NCBI RefSeq assembly: GCF_008087345.1
Contig: NZ_VHIB01000011.1
Span: 124,001 to 188,000, forward strand
Length of the DNA stretch: 64,000 bases
Reading direction: 5' to 3'
Origin: Nocardioides caldifontis
GTDB lineage: Bacteria > Actinomycetota > Actinomycetes > Propionibacteriales > Nocardioidaceae
Part shown: positions 20,381 to 29,667 of the stretch, piece by piece
Layout: each line of letters opens with the position of its first letter
How positions within the stretch are numbered: position 1 is the stretch's first letter
Notes under the pieces: model-generated
Database searches by the model: none
Told to the model about the DNA's origin: nothing
The model's input: only the letters and a program-made list of their open reading frames with translations
Made by a program: the position numbers and the translations under genes

Positions 20381-21772
20381 TCAGCCCAGGTCCTCCAGGG
20401 CGTCGAGGACCGCGCGGTGGAAGGTCGGGTAGGCGTAGATCATCGACCGCAGCGTGCTCACCGGCACCCGGCCGTGGATCGCGGTCGTCAACATCGACAG
20501 CACCTCGCCGCCGCTCGGCCCCACCGAGGTCGCTCCCACCAGCTGGTCCCCCTCGGCCACCAGCTTGATCAACCCGTCGTTGCCCGCGGCGTGGATGAAC
20601 CCCCGCGACGAGCTGGGCAGCTGCGCGCTCCCGGTCCGCACGTCGAGCCCCTGCTCGCGGGCCTTCGCCTCGGTGAGCCCGACCGACCCCACCTCGGGGT
20701 CGGTGAAGGTCACCCGCGGCAGCGCGCGGAAGTCCGCCTCGGGGCCGTCCTCGCCGAGGATGTCGCGCACGACGATCCCCGAGTGGTACATCGAGGTGTG
20801 GGTGAAGGCGCCCTTGCCGGTGACGTCCCCGACCGCCCACAGCCCCTCGACCGGCTCGCCGTCGCGCAGGACCCGCATCCGACCGTCGGTGTCGAGGAAC
20901 CGTGACGCGGGGTCGAGCCCGACGCTCTCCAGCCCCAGGTCGGCGAGGTTGGCCCGGCGGCCGGCGGCCACCAGGAGGCGGTCGGCCTCGACGGTCTCGC
21001 CCTCGAGGGTGACCGTGAACGTGCCGTCGCCGTGGTCCACGCGCTTGATCGTGGTGCCGGCGACCACCCGGATCCCCTCCCCGGTGAACACCGAGGTGAC
21101 CAGCGCGCTCGCCTCCGGCTCCTCCGGGGCGAGGATCCGGTCGGCGACCTCGAGGACCGTGACCCGGACCCCGAACCGCGCCACGGCCTGCGCGACCTCG
21201 CAGCCGATCGCACCGCCCCCGACGACCGCCATGGAGCCCGGCAGCCGGTCCATGCGCACGACGTCGCGGTTGGTCCAGTACGGCGTGGTCGCGAGCCCGT
21301 CGACGGGCGGGGCGCCGGGCGCCGTACCGGTGTTGACCACGACGCCGCGGGAGGCACGGTAGGTCCTGCCGTCGACCTCCACCGTCCGGGGGCCGACGAG
21401 CCGCGCCAGGCCGTGCACCACCGTGGCCCCGGCGCGTTCGAGCCGCTCGACGGCGACGGTGTCGTCCCAGTCGTCGGTGGCCTCCTCGCGGATCCGCCGG
21501 GCGACGTGGGCCCAGTCTGCGACCGTCGTGGCCTCGCCCGCGAGCCCCGGGACGCGGCGGGCCTCGGCCAGGGCGTCGGCGGCCCGGATCATCATCTTGG
21601 TCGGGATGCACCCGTAGTAGGGGCACTCGCCGCCCACGAGGTGCTTGTCGACCGCGACGACCGAGAGACCGGCGGCGGCGAGCTTGGTGGCAGCCGCCTC
21701 ACCGCCGGGACCGAGCCCGACCACGACGACGTCGACGTCGGAGGTGCTGGAGGAACCGCTGCCGGAGGTCAT
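20381..21772 (-). CDS. FAD/NAD(P)-dependent disulfide oxidoreductase, atypical
   Basis: A 463-residue protein of the dihydrolipoamide dehydrogenase / mercuric reductase family. It has an N-terminal FAD site GLGPGGE (19-25), a redox cysteine pair C50 and C55 in GGECPYYGCIPTK, an NAD(P) site VVGGGAIGCEVA near 180, the second FAD motif GLWAVGDVTG near 315, and a dimerisation domain. Two things are unusual. The cysteine motif differs from the common GGTCLNVGCIPSK. The C-terminal catalytic histidine motif (HAHPTLSE in relatives) reads YAYPTFHRA, so the His that activates the thiol is missing. The dithiol substrate is unknown. Confidence 0.85.
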   Translation of the reverse strand: MTSGSGSSSTSDVDVVVVGLGPGGEAAATKLAAAGLSVVAVDKHLVGGECPYYGCIPTKMMIRAADALAEARRVPGLAGEATTVADWAHVARRIREEATDDWDDTVAVERLERAGATVVHGLARLVGPRTVEVDGRTYRASRGVVVNTGTAPGAPPVDGLATTPYWTNRDVVRMDRLPGSMAVVGGGAIGCEVAQAVARFGVRVTVLEVADRILAPEEPEASALVTSVFTGEGIRVVAGTTIKRVDHGDGTFTVTLEGETVEADRLLVAAGRRANLADLGLESVGLDPASRFLDTDGRMRVLRDGEPVEGLWAVGDVTGKGAFTHTSMYHSGIVVRDILGEDGPEADFRALPRVTFTDPEVGSVGLTEAKAREQGLDVRTGSAQLPSSSRGFIHAAGNDGLIKLVAEGDQLVGATSVGPSGGEVLSMLTTAIHGRVPVSTLRSMIYAYPTFHRAVLDALEDLG

Positions 21773-21793
21773 GGGGCCACCCTGCCACTGGAG

Positions 21794-21891
21794 GGCCACC
21801 GTGGTCACCGAACGAGCCCGGTGGAACAGCCGCGACCCCCGACGCAGCGCGGCTGGTTCGCCGTGGATGCGGTTCGGCGACCACGGTGGCC
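21794..21891. repeat. 98-nt imperfect palindrome with two nested arms
   Basis: Outer arms at 21794-21813 and 21872-21891 are complementary at 19 of 20 positions. Inner arms GAACAGCCGCG and CGCGGCTGGTTC pair with one bulge, leaving a loop of about 13 nt. The element sits between the LuxR gene stop (21935) and the oxidoreductase start (21772), both on the minus strand. It could be a terminator, an RNA structure controlling the oxidoreductase, or a miniature mobile element with terminal inverted repeats. No T-tract or obvious target duplication was seen, and it lacks the integron attC core. Confidence 0.75.
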
Positions 21892-21934
21892 ACAGGAGGA
21901 AGGTAAGTGGGTCGGGGTTCGACCCTCAACGGAA

Positions 21935-22723
21935 CTACGCAGGATTGCGTACGTCGCGCCCGCTGAGCCGACGTCGCACGTCACGGTAGATCCGGACCGC
22001 CAGGAGCCGGTCGTGGACGTCCAGCGCCCGGTAGACGTGGCGCAGGTGCACCTGCACGGTGCGCGGCGAGATCCCGAGCCGCCGCCCGATGGCCTCGGCG
22101 GTGAGCCCCTCGTCGAGCAGCTCGAGGACGGCCAGCTGGCGACCGCTCACCCCCAGCTCCCCGGCGAGCGTCTCGGAGTCGACCTCGGCGAGCACCTGGG
22201 CCTGGCGGTCGAGCAGCGCGAGCAGCGGCTGCAGCTGGCGGGCGAACGCGACCTCCCCGTCGGAGAAGTCGGTCCCGGCCCGGCCGAGCGTGAACGCTCG
22301 GCGCCGCATGCCTTCGCGGAAGTGCATGATCGACATCTGCTGCTGCACCTCGGGCGGCACCAGCGCCTCCCGCAGCTCGTCGCGGTCACGCTCGGTGACC
22401 AGCCAGGTGGGGACCCGCTCGATCGTCATCGGCGTGAGGTCGGGCGCGACGGTGTACCAGCGCGGCAGCGGGTGGCGTCGCCAACCGCCGTGGCGCCAGT
22501 GCTCCTCGACCTGCGCCACCGGCCAGGTCGGCACCGCCTCGTCGATGGCCACGTCGGCCCCGTCGGACCATCCGCCCACCACATAGCTGCCGAACTCGCG
22601 GTGGAGCTGCTCCCGGATCAGCCGGTCGGGAAACGGCCCTGCGTGCAGCACCGCGTCCCTGACCAGGTCGAGCCAGGGATCCAGGCGGCGGTCGGCACGC
22701 CGGTCGGTCTGCGGTGCCACCAC
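21935..22723 (-). CDS. LuxR-family transcriptional regulator
   Basis: A 262-residue regulator with a LuxR-type helix-turn-helix at about residues 195-255 (SGRQLAVLELLDEGLTAEAIG, then GISPRTVQVHLRHVYRALDV). The N-terminal 190 residues lack a receiver aspartate or a recognised ligand domain. They begin with a tryptophan-rich region (VGGWSDGADVAIDEA, HWRHGGWRRHPLPRWY) found in some GAF-like actinobacterial LuxR proteins. Start is a GTG at 22723, 29 nt after the nusB stop, so it may be transcribed with efp and nusB. Its target may include the oxidoreductase gene downstream. Confidence 0.8.
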   Translation of the reverse strand: MVAPQTDRRADRRLDPWLDLVRDAVLHAGPFPDRLIREQLHREFGSYVVGGWSDGADVAIDEAVPTWPVAQVEEHWRHGGWRRHPLPRWYTVAPDLTPMTIERVPTWLVTERDRDELREALVPPEVQQQMSIMHFREGMRRRAFTLGRAGTDFSDGEVAFARQLQPLLALLDRQAQVLAEVDSETLAGELGVSGRQLAVLELLDEGLTAEAIGRRLGISPRTVQVHLRHVYRALDVHDRLLAVRIYRDVRRRLSGRDVRNPA

Positions 22724-22752
22724 CGAACGGTAACGCGGGTGGCCTTACTTCG

Positions 22753-23160
22753 TCAGGCGATGCTGGTCTTGTTCCGCACGATCGTGCCGAGGACGCCGTT
22801 GACGAACGACGGCGACTCGTCGGTGGAGAGGTCACGCACCAGCGCCACCGCCTCGCTCACCGCGACGGCGTCGGGGACGTCCTCGCGGTAGAGGACCTCG
22901 TAGACGCCGAGCCGCAGCACGTTGCGGTCGACCCCCGGCATCCGCTCGAGCGTCCATCCCTCGGAGTACGACGCGAGCACCTGGTCGATCCGCTCGCGGT
23001 GCTCGGCCACCCCCTGCACCAGCGTCACCGTGTAGTCGTTGACAGGCGGCTCGTTGGCCTCCCGCCGCTCCGCGAGCGTGCCGTCGAGCGGCAGCCCCCG
23101 GAGCTCGCTCTCGAAGAGCACGTCGAGCGCGCGCTTGCGGGCCTTGGTGCGTGCCGACAT
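22753..23160 (-). CDS. nusB: Transcription antitermination factor NusB
   Basis: Helps form the rRNA antitermination complex with NusE/S10 at boxA. The 135-residue protein shows the family's start (RTKARKRALDVLFESELRG) and end (RLGVYEVLYREDVPDAVAVSEAV, then PSFVNGVLGTI). It follows efp by 8 nt, the usual actinobacterial order. In streptomycetes the developmental regulator gene bldD lies between nusB and the pyr genes; no such gene is present in this interval. Confidence 0.97.
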   Translation of the reverse strand: MSARTKARKRALDVLFESELRGLPLDGTLAERREANEPPVNDYTVTLVQGVAEHRERIDQVLASYSEGWTLERMPGVDRNVLRLGVYEVLYREDVPDAVAVSEAVALVRDLSTDESPSFVNGVLGTIVRNKTSIA

Positions 23161-23168
23161 CCGGGTGC

Positions 23169-23732
23169 TCAGCTGGTCACGCGGCCGAGGTAGCTGCTGT
23201 CGCGGGTGTCGACCTTGACCTTCTCGCCGGTGGTGATGAACAGCGGGACCTGGATCTCGTGGCCGGTCTCGAGGCGCGCAGGCTTCGTGCCACCGGTGGA
23301 ACGGTCGCCCTGGAGTCCGGGCTCGGTGTACTCGACGAGGAGCTCGACCGAGGCGGGCAGCTCGATGTAGAGCACGCGGCCCTCGTTGGTGGCCACGATC
23401 GCCTCCTGCTGCTCGAGGAGGAAATTGGCGGCGTCACCGACGATGTCGGGGCTGATCTCGAGCTGGTCGTAGGTCGAGGTGTCCATGAAGACGTAGCTGG
23501 TGCCGTCGTTGTAGAGGTACTGCATCGTCCGCTTGTCGACGTTCGCGACCTCGACCTTCACGTCGGCGTTGAACGTCTTGTCCACCGTCTTGCCGGACTC
23601 GATGTTCTTCAGCTTGGTGCGGACGACGGCGCCGCCCTTGCCAGGCTTGTGGTGCTGGAACCAGATGACCTGCCACAGCTGGCCGTCCAGGTTGAGCACC
23701 ATGCCGTTCTTCAGGTCGTTGGTCGTCGCCAT
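23169..23732 (-). CDS. efp: Elongation factor P
   Basis: Relieves ribosome stalling at polyproline stretches. The 187-residue protein has the three beta-barrel domains: domain I with the loop HKPGKGGA (conserved K near residue 31 at the tip, the modification site in many bacteria), domain II ([25 protein letters not shown]) and domain III ending [13 protein letters not shown]. It is upstream of nusB and probably heads that transcript. Confidence 0.98.
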   Translation of the reverse strand: MATTNDLKNGMVLNLDGQLWQVIWFQHHKPGKGGAVVRTKLKNIESGKTVDKTFNADVKVEVANVDKRTMQYLYNDGTSYVFMDTSTYDQLEISPDIVGDAANFLLEQQEAIVATNEGRVLYIELPASVELLVEYTEPGLQGDRSTGGTKPARLETGHEIQVPLFITTGEKVKVDTRDSSYLGRVTS

Positions 23733-23829
23733 GCGCAGATGAACCTCGTGAGTCTCAGGGAGCGTGGACCGCGGCGGTCCGAACCGGCCGCGTGGTGGCC
23801 ACGGATCGTCCCGGGGCCGACCGTTGATC

Positions 23830-26265
23830 CTACCGGCCGCGCGAGGCCAGCATCCTCCGCACCTCGTCGGCCTGCTGGATCAGCGTCTTGCGGACGACCG
23901 GCGCAGCGCCTGCGGCCGCCGCGACGGCCCGGTCGAGGTAGCCGGTGTCCACGCCGTGGAGGGGGAAGAGCCGCCTGGTGTGGACCATCGCCGGGATCAT
24001 CCCGCCGGCGTCCAGCCCGGGCAGGAGCTCCAGGTACCTCTCGGCGTACGGCGCGAGCAGCTCGTCCTGGCCCGGTCGCCAGAAGGCGCCCGCCACCTGG
24101 CCGAAAGCGCCGATCGGCACTCGGCGCTCCACGACCGCGGTCTGCCAGAAGAGCTCCTTCGCCGCGGCGTCCGGCCGCGCGACGCGCACCGCCAGCGCCC
24201 GCACCCACGCGTCGGGGTCGGGGTCCCGCTGCTCGAGCCGCTCCACGGCGTTGTCCACGTCCCCGCCGAGCTCGGCGGAGCGCTGCAGCGCGCGCCAGGC
24301 GAGGTCGACGTCGTCGCCGGCCTGCCCGGAGAGCCAGGTGACGTCGTCCTGGTCCCCGACGCGGGCCAACCCCCGGAGGGCTACCTGGGCCCGGCCAGGC
24401 GTCCCGGCCATGGTCCGGCAGGTCGCCGCGACGGCCCGGGCGAGGTCGGCCCGCTCGCGCCCCGGGGCCCAGAGCTCGACGACGTCGCAGACGCGCCGGA
24501 TGTAGGGCTCGACGACCGCGTCGCTGGTCTCGACGGCGAGCACGCCGGTGAGGCACTCGACCGCCTCGGCCGGGCTTGCCTCGGCATCGACCAGCATGTC
24601 GAGCACGGTGGCCACCGCGACGGCCCGCGAGATCGCGGTCGGCAGCCGCCCTGCGGAGCGGACCAGCACCTCACGCGACGCGGCGTCCGGGCGGACGGTC
24701 ACGAACGTCAGGTCGTCGTCGTTGACCAGGAAGAGGTCGGCGTCGGCGGGCAGCTCGACCGGCGTCGTCGTGCCCTGCACCTCGACCTCGGCCCGGGCCA
24801 CCCGTTCCAGACCCGCGCCGGTGTCCCGGTAGGCGCCGACCGCGAGCACGTGCGGCCGGGGCTCGCCCCCGCCGGGGCCCCGGCCGACCAGCGTGAACCG
24901 GTCCCCGTCGCGCTCGAGGGTGAACCGGTCGGTGCCGGCGGTCTCCAGCCAGCCCCGGCGCCAGGTGTCGAGGTCCCGTCCGCTGGCCGCGGCCAGCGCG
25001 TCGATGAGGTCCTCCAGCGTGGTGCTGCCCCAGGCGTGCTCGGCGAAGTAGGCCGTCATCCCCACCCGGAACCGCTCCTCACCGACGTACGTCATCAGCT
25101 GCTGGAGCACCGAGGCGCCCTTGGGGTAGGTGATCGCGTCGAAGATCGAGGCGGCCTGCTCCACGTCGATGATCGGCTGCCGGATCGGGTGCGACGTGGG
25201 CCCCTGGTCGGCGAGGTACGCGTCGATCTCGTCGTCGGCGAGGTGGCTCGCCCACGCGTCGGTGTATCGGGTCGCACGCTCGGCGGCCCAGTTGCAGGCG
25301 AACTCCGCGAACGCCTCGTTGAGCCAGAGGTCGTCCCACCAGCGCATCGTGACCATGTTGCCGAACCACATGTGCGCCATCTCGTGGAGCAGCACCTTGG
25401 CGAGCAGCTCCAGCTCGGCGTGGGTGGGCTCGGCGCGGCGCAGGAACGCGTCGGACCAGGCGACGCACCCGTAGTTCTCCATCGCGCCGCCCAGCTCGGG
25501 CAGGAACACCTGGTCGTACTTGCGCTCGGGGAACTCCAGCCCGAAGGCGTCGGCGAAGAAGGCGAGCCCCTGCGCGGTGACGGTGAACAGCTCGTCGGCG
25601 TCGCGCTCGAGGATGCTCGCAAGCGACCGCCGGGAGAAGATCCCGAGGTCGTGGCCGCCGACCTCGCGGCGCACCTCGTGGAACGGGCCGGCCAGCACCA
25701 CCGGGTTGTACGACGACAGCGGCGGCGTGTCCGGGAAGCTCCACCGGAGGGCGTCGCCCTCGTCGACGACCTCCCGGTGCTCCATGTTGCTGACCACCCG
25801 CCAGGCGGCCGGCGCCGTGACGGTGAAGCCCCAGCGCGCCTTGAGGTCCGGCTGGTCGAAGCACGCCCAGACGAACCGCGCCTCGTCGGGCTCGAACGAC
25901 GTCCACAGGTAGACCTCGCCGTCCGCGGGGTCGACCGCCTTGTGGACCCCCTCGCCGTCGGTGGTCTCCCGCTGGACCGTCCGGACCACCAGCACGTTGT
26001 CCGCGGCGAGGCCGGGCAGCTCGATGCGCCCCTCCTCCGCCGGCCCGAGCGGCTCGCCGTTCAGGGTCGCCTCCACGACCTCCGCCGCGCAGTCGACGAA
26101 CGTGGACGCCCCGACCTCCCGGGAGGTGAAGCGGACCGTCGAGGTGCTCCGCAGCTCGGGGCCGGTGGGCAGGTCGGTGAGGTCGACGTCGATGTCGTAC
26201 CTCTCCACCGCGAGCAGCGCGGCGCGCTCCTCCGCCTCACGCTGGGTCAGGCTGCGGACGGTCAT
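23830..26265 (-). CDS. pepN: Aminopeptidase N, M1 family
   Basis: Zinc metallopeptidase that removes N-terminal residues from peptides in the cytoplasm. The 811-residue protein has the substrate-recognition motif GGAMEN, the zinc motif [10 protein letters not shown] with a downstream NEAFAEF glutamate, and a long helical ERAP1-like C-terminal domain ending in [17 protein letters not shown], as in actinobacterial PepN. The ATG at 26265 ([18 protein letters not shown]) is chosen because this is the usual N-terminus. The frame stays open for 80 further codons upstream, but they are Pro/Gly/Arg-rich and non-conserved in appearance. The efp start is 97 nt downstream. Confidence 0.96.
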   Translation of the reverse strand: MTVRSLTQREAEERAALLAVERYDIDVDLTDLPTGPELRSTSTVRFTSREVGASTFVDCAAEVVEATLNGEPLGPAEEGRIELPGLAADNVLVVRTVQRETTDGEGVHKAVDPADGEVYLWTSFEPDEARFVWACFDQPDLKARWGFTVTAPAAWRVVSNMEHREVVDEGDALRWSFPDTPPLSSYNPVVLAGPFHEVRREVGGHDLGIFSRRSLASILERDADELFTVTAQGLAFFADAFGLEFPERKYDQVFLPELGGAMENYGCVAWSDAFLRRAEPTHAELELLAKVLLHEMAHMWFGNMVTMRWWDDLWLNEAFAEFACNWAAERATRYTDAWASHLADDEIDAYLADQGPTSHPIRQPIIDVEQAASIFDAITYPKGASVLQQLMTYVGEERFRVGMTAYFAEHAWGSTTLEDLIDALAAASGRDLDTWRRGWLETAGTDRFTLERDGDRFTLVGRGPGGGEPRPHVLAVGAYRDTGAGLERVARAEVEVQGTTTPVELPADADLFLVNDDDLTFVTVRPDAASREVLVRSAGRLPTAISRAVAVATVLDMLVDAEASPAEAVECLTGVLAVETSDAVVEPYIRRVCDVVELWAPGRERADLARAVAATCRTMAGTPGRAQVALRGLARVGDQDDVTWLSGQAGDDVDLAWRALQRSAELGGDVDNAVERLEQRDPDPDAWVRALAVRVARPDAAAKELFWQTAVVERRVPIGAFGQVAGAFWRPGQDELLAPYAERYLELLPGLDAGGMIPAMVHTRRLFPLHGVDTGYLDRAVAAAAGAAPVVRKTLIQQADEVRRMLASRGR

Positions 26266-26537
26266 GCGGCTCCTCCACTGGTCCGGGGTCGGCGGCCACC
26301 CTAGGTCGGCGCTCCGCGGCGCTCCACCGGGATTCCCCCGCGGACATGAGGACGGGACGTCCAGACAGCCCTCCGTCCCGATCGTGGCAACCACCCGTGC
26401 GGGCCATGGGGAGCGCCCCACGGCTCTGGTAGGCGCCGCTCCCGTATCACCCCCTGACGCGCCGGGTTCCTCCACCACCGAGGGCGACTCCCCCGCCCCC
26501 CACCCCACCACCCGGATTCCTGGAAGGAAGCCACGTC

Positions 26538-27167
26538 ATGAACCTCACCAAGCTCACCCCGGCTCTCCGGACCCCCAAGGGGCGCCGCATCGCCGCCGCC
26601 CTGGTGACCGCCACCGCCGGCGCCGCCGTCGTCGTCCCCGTCCCCTCCGCCTCGGCGGCGGAGATCAGGGTCAACTTCGACGGCGGCACCCCGGGAGCGC
26701 CGTGCAACTTCGTCTCGACCGCTCCGCTGCGCAACCAGTACGCCGGGGTCGGGATCCGGTTCCGCGGACCGAGCGCGCTGGACGGCGGCGCGGTCCTCGA
26801 CACCTGCGCGAACTTCGGCGGCGTCAACCCGCGCAGCGGCCTGCGGTTCCTGGCGTTCAACGCCTTCGCCGGGCCGATGACCAACGGCGGCACGCCACGA
26901 GGGCCCGAGCACATCCTGTTCAACAAGCGCATGAAGAAGGTGAGCATCTGGGTGTCGCAGGGCGGCGGCGTGCTCGGCACCCCGACGTTCAAGCTCGTCG
27001 GCAAGCGGAACGGGAACACCATCCGGACGGCAACGGCGACGACGAACACCGCCGACTGGGTCAAGCTGACGATCAACCAGAAGAAGGGGTTCGACAAGGC
27101 GGTGCTCAGCGTCACCGGTGACCCGAACCGCGCCTGGGTCGCCGACGACCTCGTCGTCCGCCGCTGA
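26538..27167 (+). CDS. Secreted protein of unknown function
   Basis: A 209-residue exported protein. A signal peptide with a long hydrophobic core ends SASA-AE at 40/41. The mature part looks all-beta (EIRVNFDGGTPGAPCNF, GVGIRFRGPSALDGG, VSIWVSQGGG, FKLVGKRNGNTIRT) and contains two cysteines that may pair. The pattern resembles jelly-roll domains of surface proteins, but no family was recognised. GGAAGGAAG lies about 8 nt before the ATG at 26538. The 272 nt upstream hold no other gene. Confidence 0.7.
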   Translation: MNLTKLTPALRTPKGRRIAAALVTATAGAAVVVPVPSASAAEIRVNFDGGTPGAPCNFVSTAPLRNQYAGVGIRFRGPSALDGGAVLDTCANFGGVNPRSGLRFLAFNAFAGPMTNGGTPRGPEHILFNKRMKKVSIWVSQGGGVLGTPTFKLVGKRNGNTIRTATATTNTADWVKLTINQKKGFDKAVLSVTGDPNRAWVADDLVVRR

Positions 27168-27212
27168 CCTCGCCGCCCCGAGGTCGACCAGGGTCGTCAC
27201 CGCGCCGGCCAC

Positions 27213-27224
27213 TAGGCTGACGCG
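27213..27224 (+). promoter_or_regulatory. Leaderless-type -10 element for the MoxR gene
   Basis: TAGGCT at 27213-27218 is followed by 6 nt and then the GTG start, the spacing typical of actinobacterial leaderless transcripts. There is no ribosome site upstream of the GTG, which supports this reading. A clear -35 box was not seen. Confidence 0.4.
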
Positions 27225-28106
27225 GTGACGACCTGGTTCGACTCCCCCGCGGACGCGGCGAAGCGGCTCCACGACAGCGGCTACCTCGCCGACACCGCTA
27301 CCGCGACGACGGCGTACCTGGCGGGCGCCCTGGAGAAGCCGCTCCTCGTCGAGGGGCCGGCCGGTGTCGGGAAGACCGAGCTGGCCAAGGCGGTCGCCCG
27401 TGCGACCGGCGCGGAGCTGGTCAGGCTCCAGTGCTACGAAGGGCTCGACGAGGCCCGCGCTCTTTATGAGTGGAACTACAAGAAACAGCTGCTGCGCATC
27501 CAGGCCGCCGGCGACCAGTCGTGGGAGCAGACGCACGACGACATCTTCACCGAGGAGTTCCTGCTCACCCGGCCGCTGCTGACCGCGATCCGCCGCGAGG
27601 AGCAGACGGTGCTGCTCGTCGACGAGGTCGACAAGACCGACGTCGAGGTCGAAGGGCTGCTGCTCGAGGTGCTCTCGGACTTCCAGGTCACGATCCCCGA
27701 GATGGGCACGGTCAGCGCCGTCCGACGCCCGTTCGTCGTGCTCACCTCCAACGCCACGCGCGAGCTCTCCGAGGCCGTGAAGCGGCGGTGCCTCTTCCTC
27801 CACCTCGACTACCCCGACGCCGCCCGGGAGAAGGAGATCGTCGTCTCCCAGGTCCCCGGCGTCGCCGACCGGCTCGCCGCCGAGCTGGTCGAGACGGTCG
27901 CCCGCCTCCGCGAGCTCGAGCTCAAGAAGGCGCCGTCGATCGCGGAGTCCGTCGACTGGGCCCGCACGCTGGTCGCGCTCGAGGTCGACGACCTCGACGA
28001 GGAGGCGGTCGGCGCCACGCTGGGCGTCGTCCTCAAGCACGCCTCCGACCAGGACAAGGCGCTCGCCGCGCTGCGCGGCCACCAGGCCGGCGCCCGCCGA
28101 CGCTGA
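27225..28106 (+). CDS. MoxR-family AAA+ ATPase
   Basis: A 293-residue AAA+ ATPase with Walker A GPAGVGKT (44-51), Walker B LLVDEVD (130-136) and sensor 1 VLTSNATRELS. MoxR ATPases act as chaperones that mature or activate protein complexes together with a VWA-domain partner, and such a partner is the next gene, 7 nt downstream. This subtype, paired with a CoxE-like VWA protein, is often linked to molybdenum hydroxylases, but no such enzyme is in the window. The GTG at 27225 is the only sensible start before the conserved region. Confidence 0.9.
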   Translation: MTTWFDSPADAAKRLHDSGYLADTATATTAYLAGALEKPLLVEGPAGVGKTELAKAVARATGAELVRLQCYEGLDEARALYEWNYKKQLLRIQAAGDQSWEQTHDDIFTEEFLLTRPLLTAIRREEQTVLLVDEVDKTDVEVEGLLLEVLSDFQVTIPEMGTVSAVRRPFVVLTSNATRELSEAVKRRCLFLHLDYPDAAREKEIVVSQVPGVADRLAAELVETVARLRELELKKAPSIAESVDWARTLVALEVDDLDEEAVGATLGVVLKHASDQDKALAALRGHQAGARRR

Positions 28107-28113
28107 GGGTCCC

Positions 28114-29517
28114 ATGGCGCTGCTCGACCGGCACATCGCGTTCGTGGAGGCGCTCCGCGCCGCGGGGCTCCCCGTGTCGCTCTCGGAGGACCTCGACGCG
28201 GTCGAGGCGGTCACGCAGCTCGGGCTCGCCGACCGCGAGGCGCTCCGCGCCGGGCTCGCCGCCACGCTGGTGAAGCGGGAAGGCCACCGCACCAGCTTCG
28301 ACGCGCTGTTCGACCTCTGGTTCCCGCCGCTGCTCGGCGCCGGCGTCGGCGGTCACGGCGCCCCGCCGGAGGACGAGGACGACCGCACCGCCGAGCAGGT
28401 CGCCCAGGTGCTGCGGACGGAGGTCGAGGCGCTGCGCCAGGAGCTCAGCCAGGCGCTCCAGGACGAGGACGCCGACCGGCTCCGCGAGCTCACCCAGGAG
28501 GCGGTCGGCCGGTTCGGCGCGATGCCCGGTCGCGGGCAGGGGCTGTCGTCGTGGTCGTCGTACAACGCGCTGCAGCGCATCGACCCGGACACCGTGGTGC
28601 TGCGGCTCGCCCGGGCCCTGATGGCAGGCTCCGACGACCGCCGCCCGCTGTCGGAGGAGCTCGCGATGCGGACCGCGACCCGGCGCGTGGAGGGGTGGCG
28701 GCGCCAGGTCGAGGGCGAGGTACGCCGCCGCGTGGCCGAGGAGAAGGGCGCCGAGCACGTCGCCCGCACCACCGTCCGGCCGAGCGTCGACCGGATCCCC
28801 TTCACCGCCGCGCGGCGCGGGGAGATCGAGGAGATGCGGCGGCAGATCTACCCGCTGGCGCGTCGGCTCGCGAGCCGTCTCGCCAAGGAGCAGCACGCCC
28901 GGCGCCGCGGCCCCCTGGACTTCCGCCGCACCGTCCGGGCGTCGGTGTCCACCGGCGGGGTCCCGCTCACCACCCACCACCGGCCGAGGCGGCCGCACCG
29001 CACAGAGCTCGTGGTGCTCTGCGACGTGAGCGGCTCGGTGGCGAACTTCGCGGCCTTCACGCTGCTGCTCGTCTACGCGCTGCAGGAGCAGTTCTCGAAG
29101 GTGCGGGCCTTCACCTTCGTCGACGACGTCGCCGAGGTCACCGGCGAGTTCCGCGCGGGCGCCGACCCGGAGGAGACGCTGACCCGGCTCACCGAGAGCG
29201 CGCGGCACGCGTCGCTGTGGGGACGCACCGACTACGGCCGGGCGCTGCGCGAGTTCCGCTCCCGGTTCGGCGACGCGGTCGGACCGCGCTCGAGCCTGCT
29301 GGTGCTCGGCGACGCACGGTCCAACTACACCGACCCTCGGCTCGACGTGCTCCGCGACCTCGCCGACCGCGCCCGGCACGCCTGGTGGCTCAACCCCGAG
29401 GCAACGGCCCAGTGGGACACCGGCGACTCGGCGGCCTCGCAGTACGGCGAGGTGGTGCCGATGGTCGAGTGCCGCAACCTCGCCCAGCTCACCGCCTTCG
29501 TGCACGACATCGTCTGA
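28114..29517 (+). CDS. VWA domain-containing CoxE-like protein
   Basis: A 467-residue partner of the MoxR ATPase. The C-terminal half is a von Willebrand A domain with a complete MIDAS start, D304-V-S306-G-S308 in VLCDVSGSVANF, and a later GRTDYGRAL segment supplying the threonine/aspartate ligands. The N-terminal half is charged and helical, with a long EVEALRQELSQALQDED stretch that may form a coiled coil. In known pairs the VWA protein delivers substrate to the ATPase. The client here is unknown. Confidence 0.88.
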   Translation: MALLDRHIAFVEALRAAGLPVSLSEDLDAVEAVTQLGLADREALRAGLAATLVKREGHRTSFDALFDLWFPPLLGAGVGGHGAPPEDEDDRTAEQVAQVLRTEVEALRQELSQALQDEDADRLRELTQEAVGRFGAMPGRGQGLSSWSSYNALQRIDPDTVVLRLARALMAGSDDRRPLSEELAMRTATRRVEGWRRQVEGEVRRRVAEEKGAEHVARTTVRPSVDRIPFTAARRGEIEEMRRQIYPLARRLASRLAKEQHARRRGPLDFRRTVRASVSTGGVPLTTHHRPRRPHRTELVVLCDVSGSVANFAAFTLLLVYALQEQFSKVRAFTFVDDVAEVTGEFRAGADPEETLTRLTESARHASLWGRTDYGRALREFRSRFGDAVGPRSSLLVLGDARSNYTDPRLDVLRDLADRARHAWWLNPEATAQWDTGDSAASQYGEVVPMVECRNLAQLTAFVHDIV

Positions 29518-29667
29518 CTGAGCGCGGGTCGAGACCACGACCGAGCGAAGACCCTGCGTTCCACGGTCTTGGGCGATGTTGCGGAACCTGCTGCGCCCGC
29601 ATCGGCTAAAGAGCGGTGTCGATGGGCCCGAGACTTCCCGCGAGACCAGAAGAGAGATGAGTCAGCC

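Noticed and set aside
21794-21891. Integron attC site
   Set aside because: The palindrome size fits, but the RYYYAAC/GTTRRRY core pair is not present at the arm ends and no integrase is nearby.
23764-26304. A long open frame on the plus strand, antisense to pepN
   Set aside because: Low-complexity Arg/Val/Asp-rich product; pepN on the other strand has all M1 peptidase motifs.
26266-26511. N-terminal extension of the aminopeptidase gene
   Set aside because: Open but Pro/Gly/Arg-rich, with no family similarity; the ATG at 26265 gives the usual PepN N-terminus.
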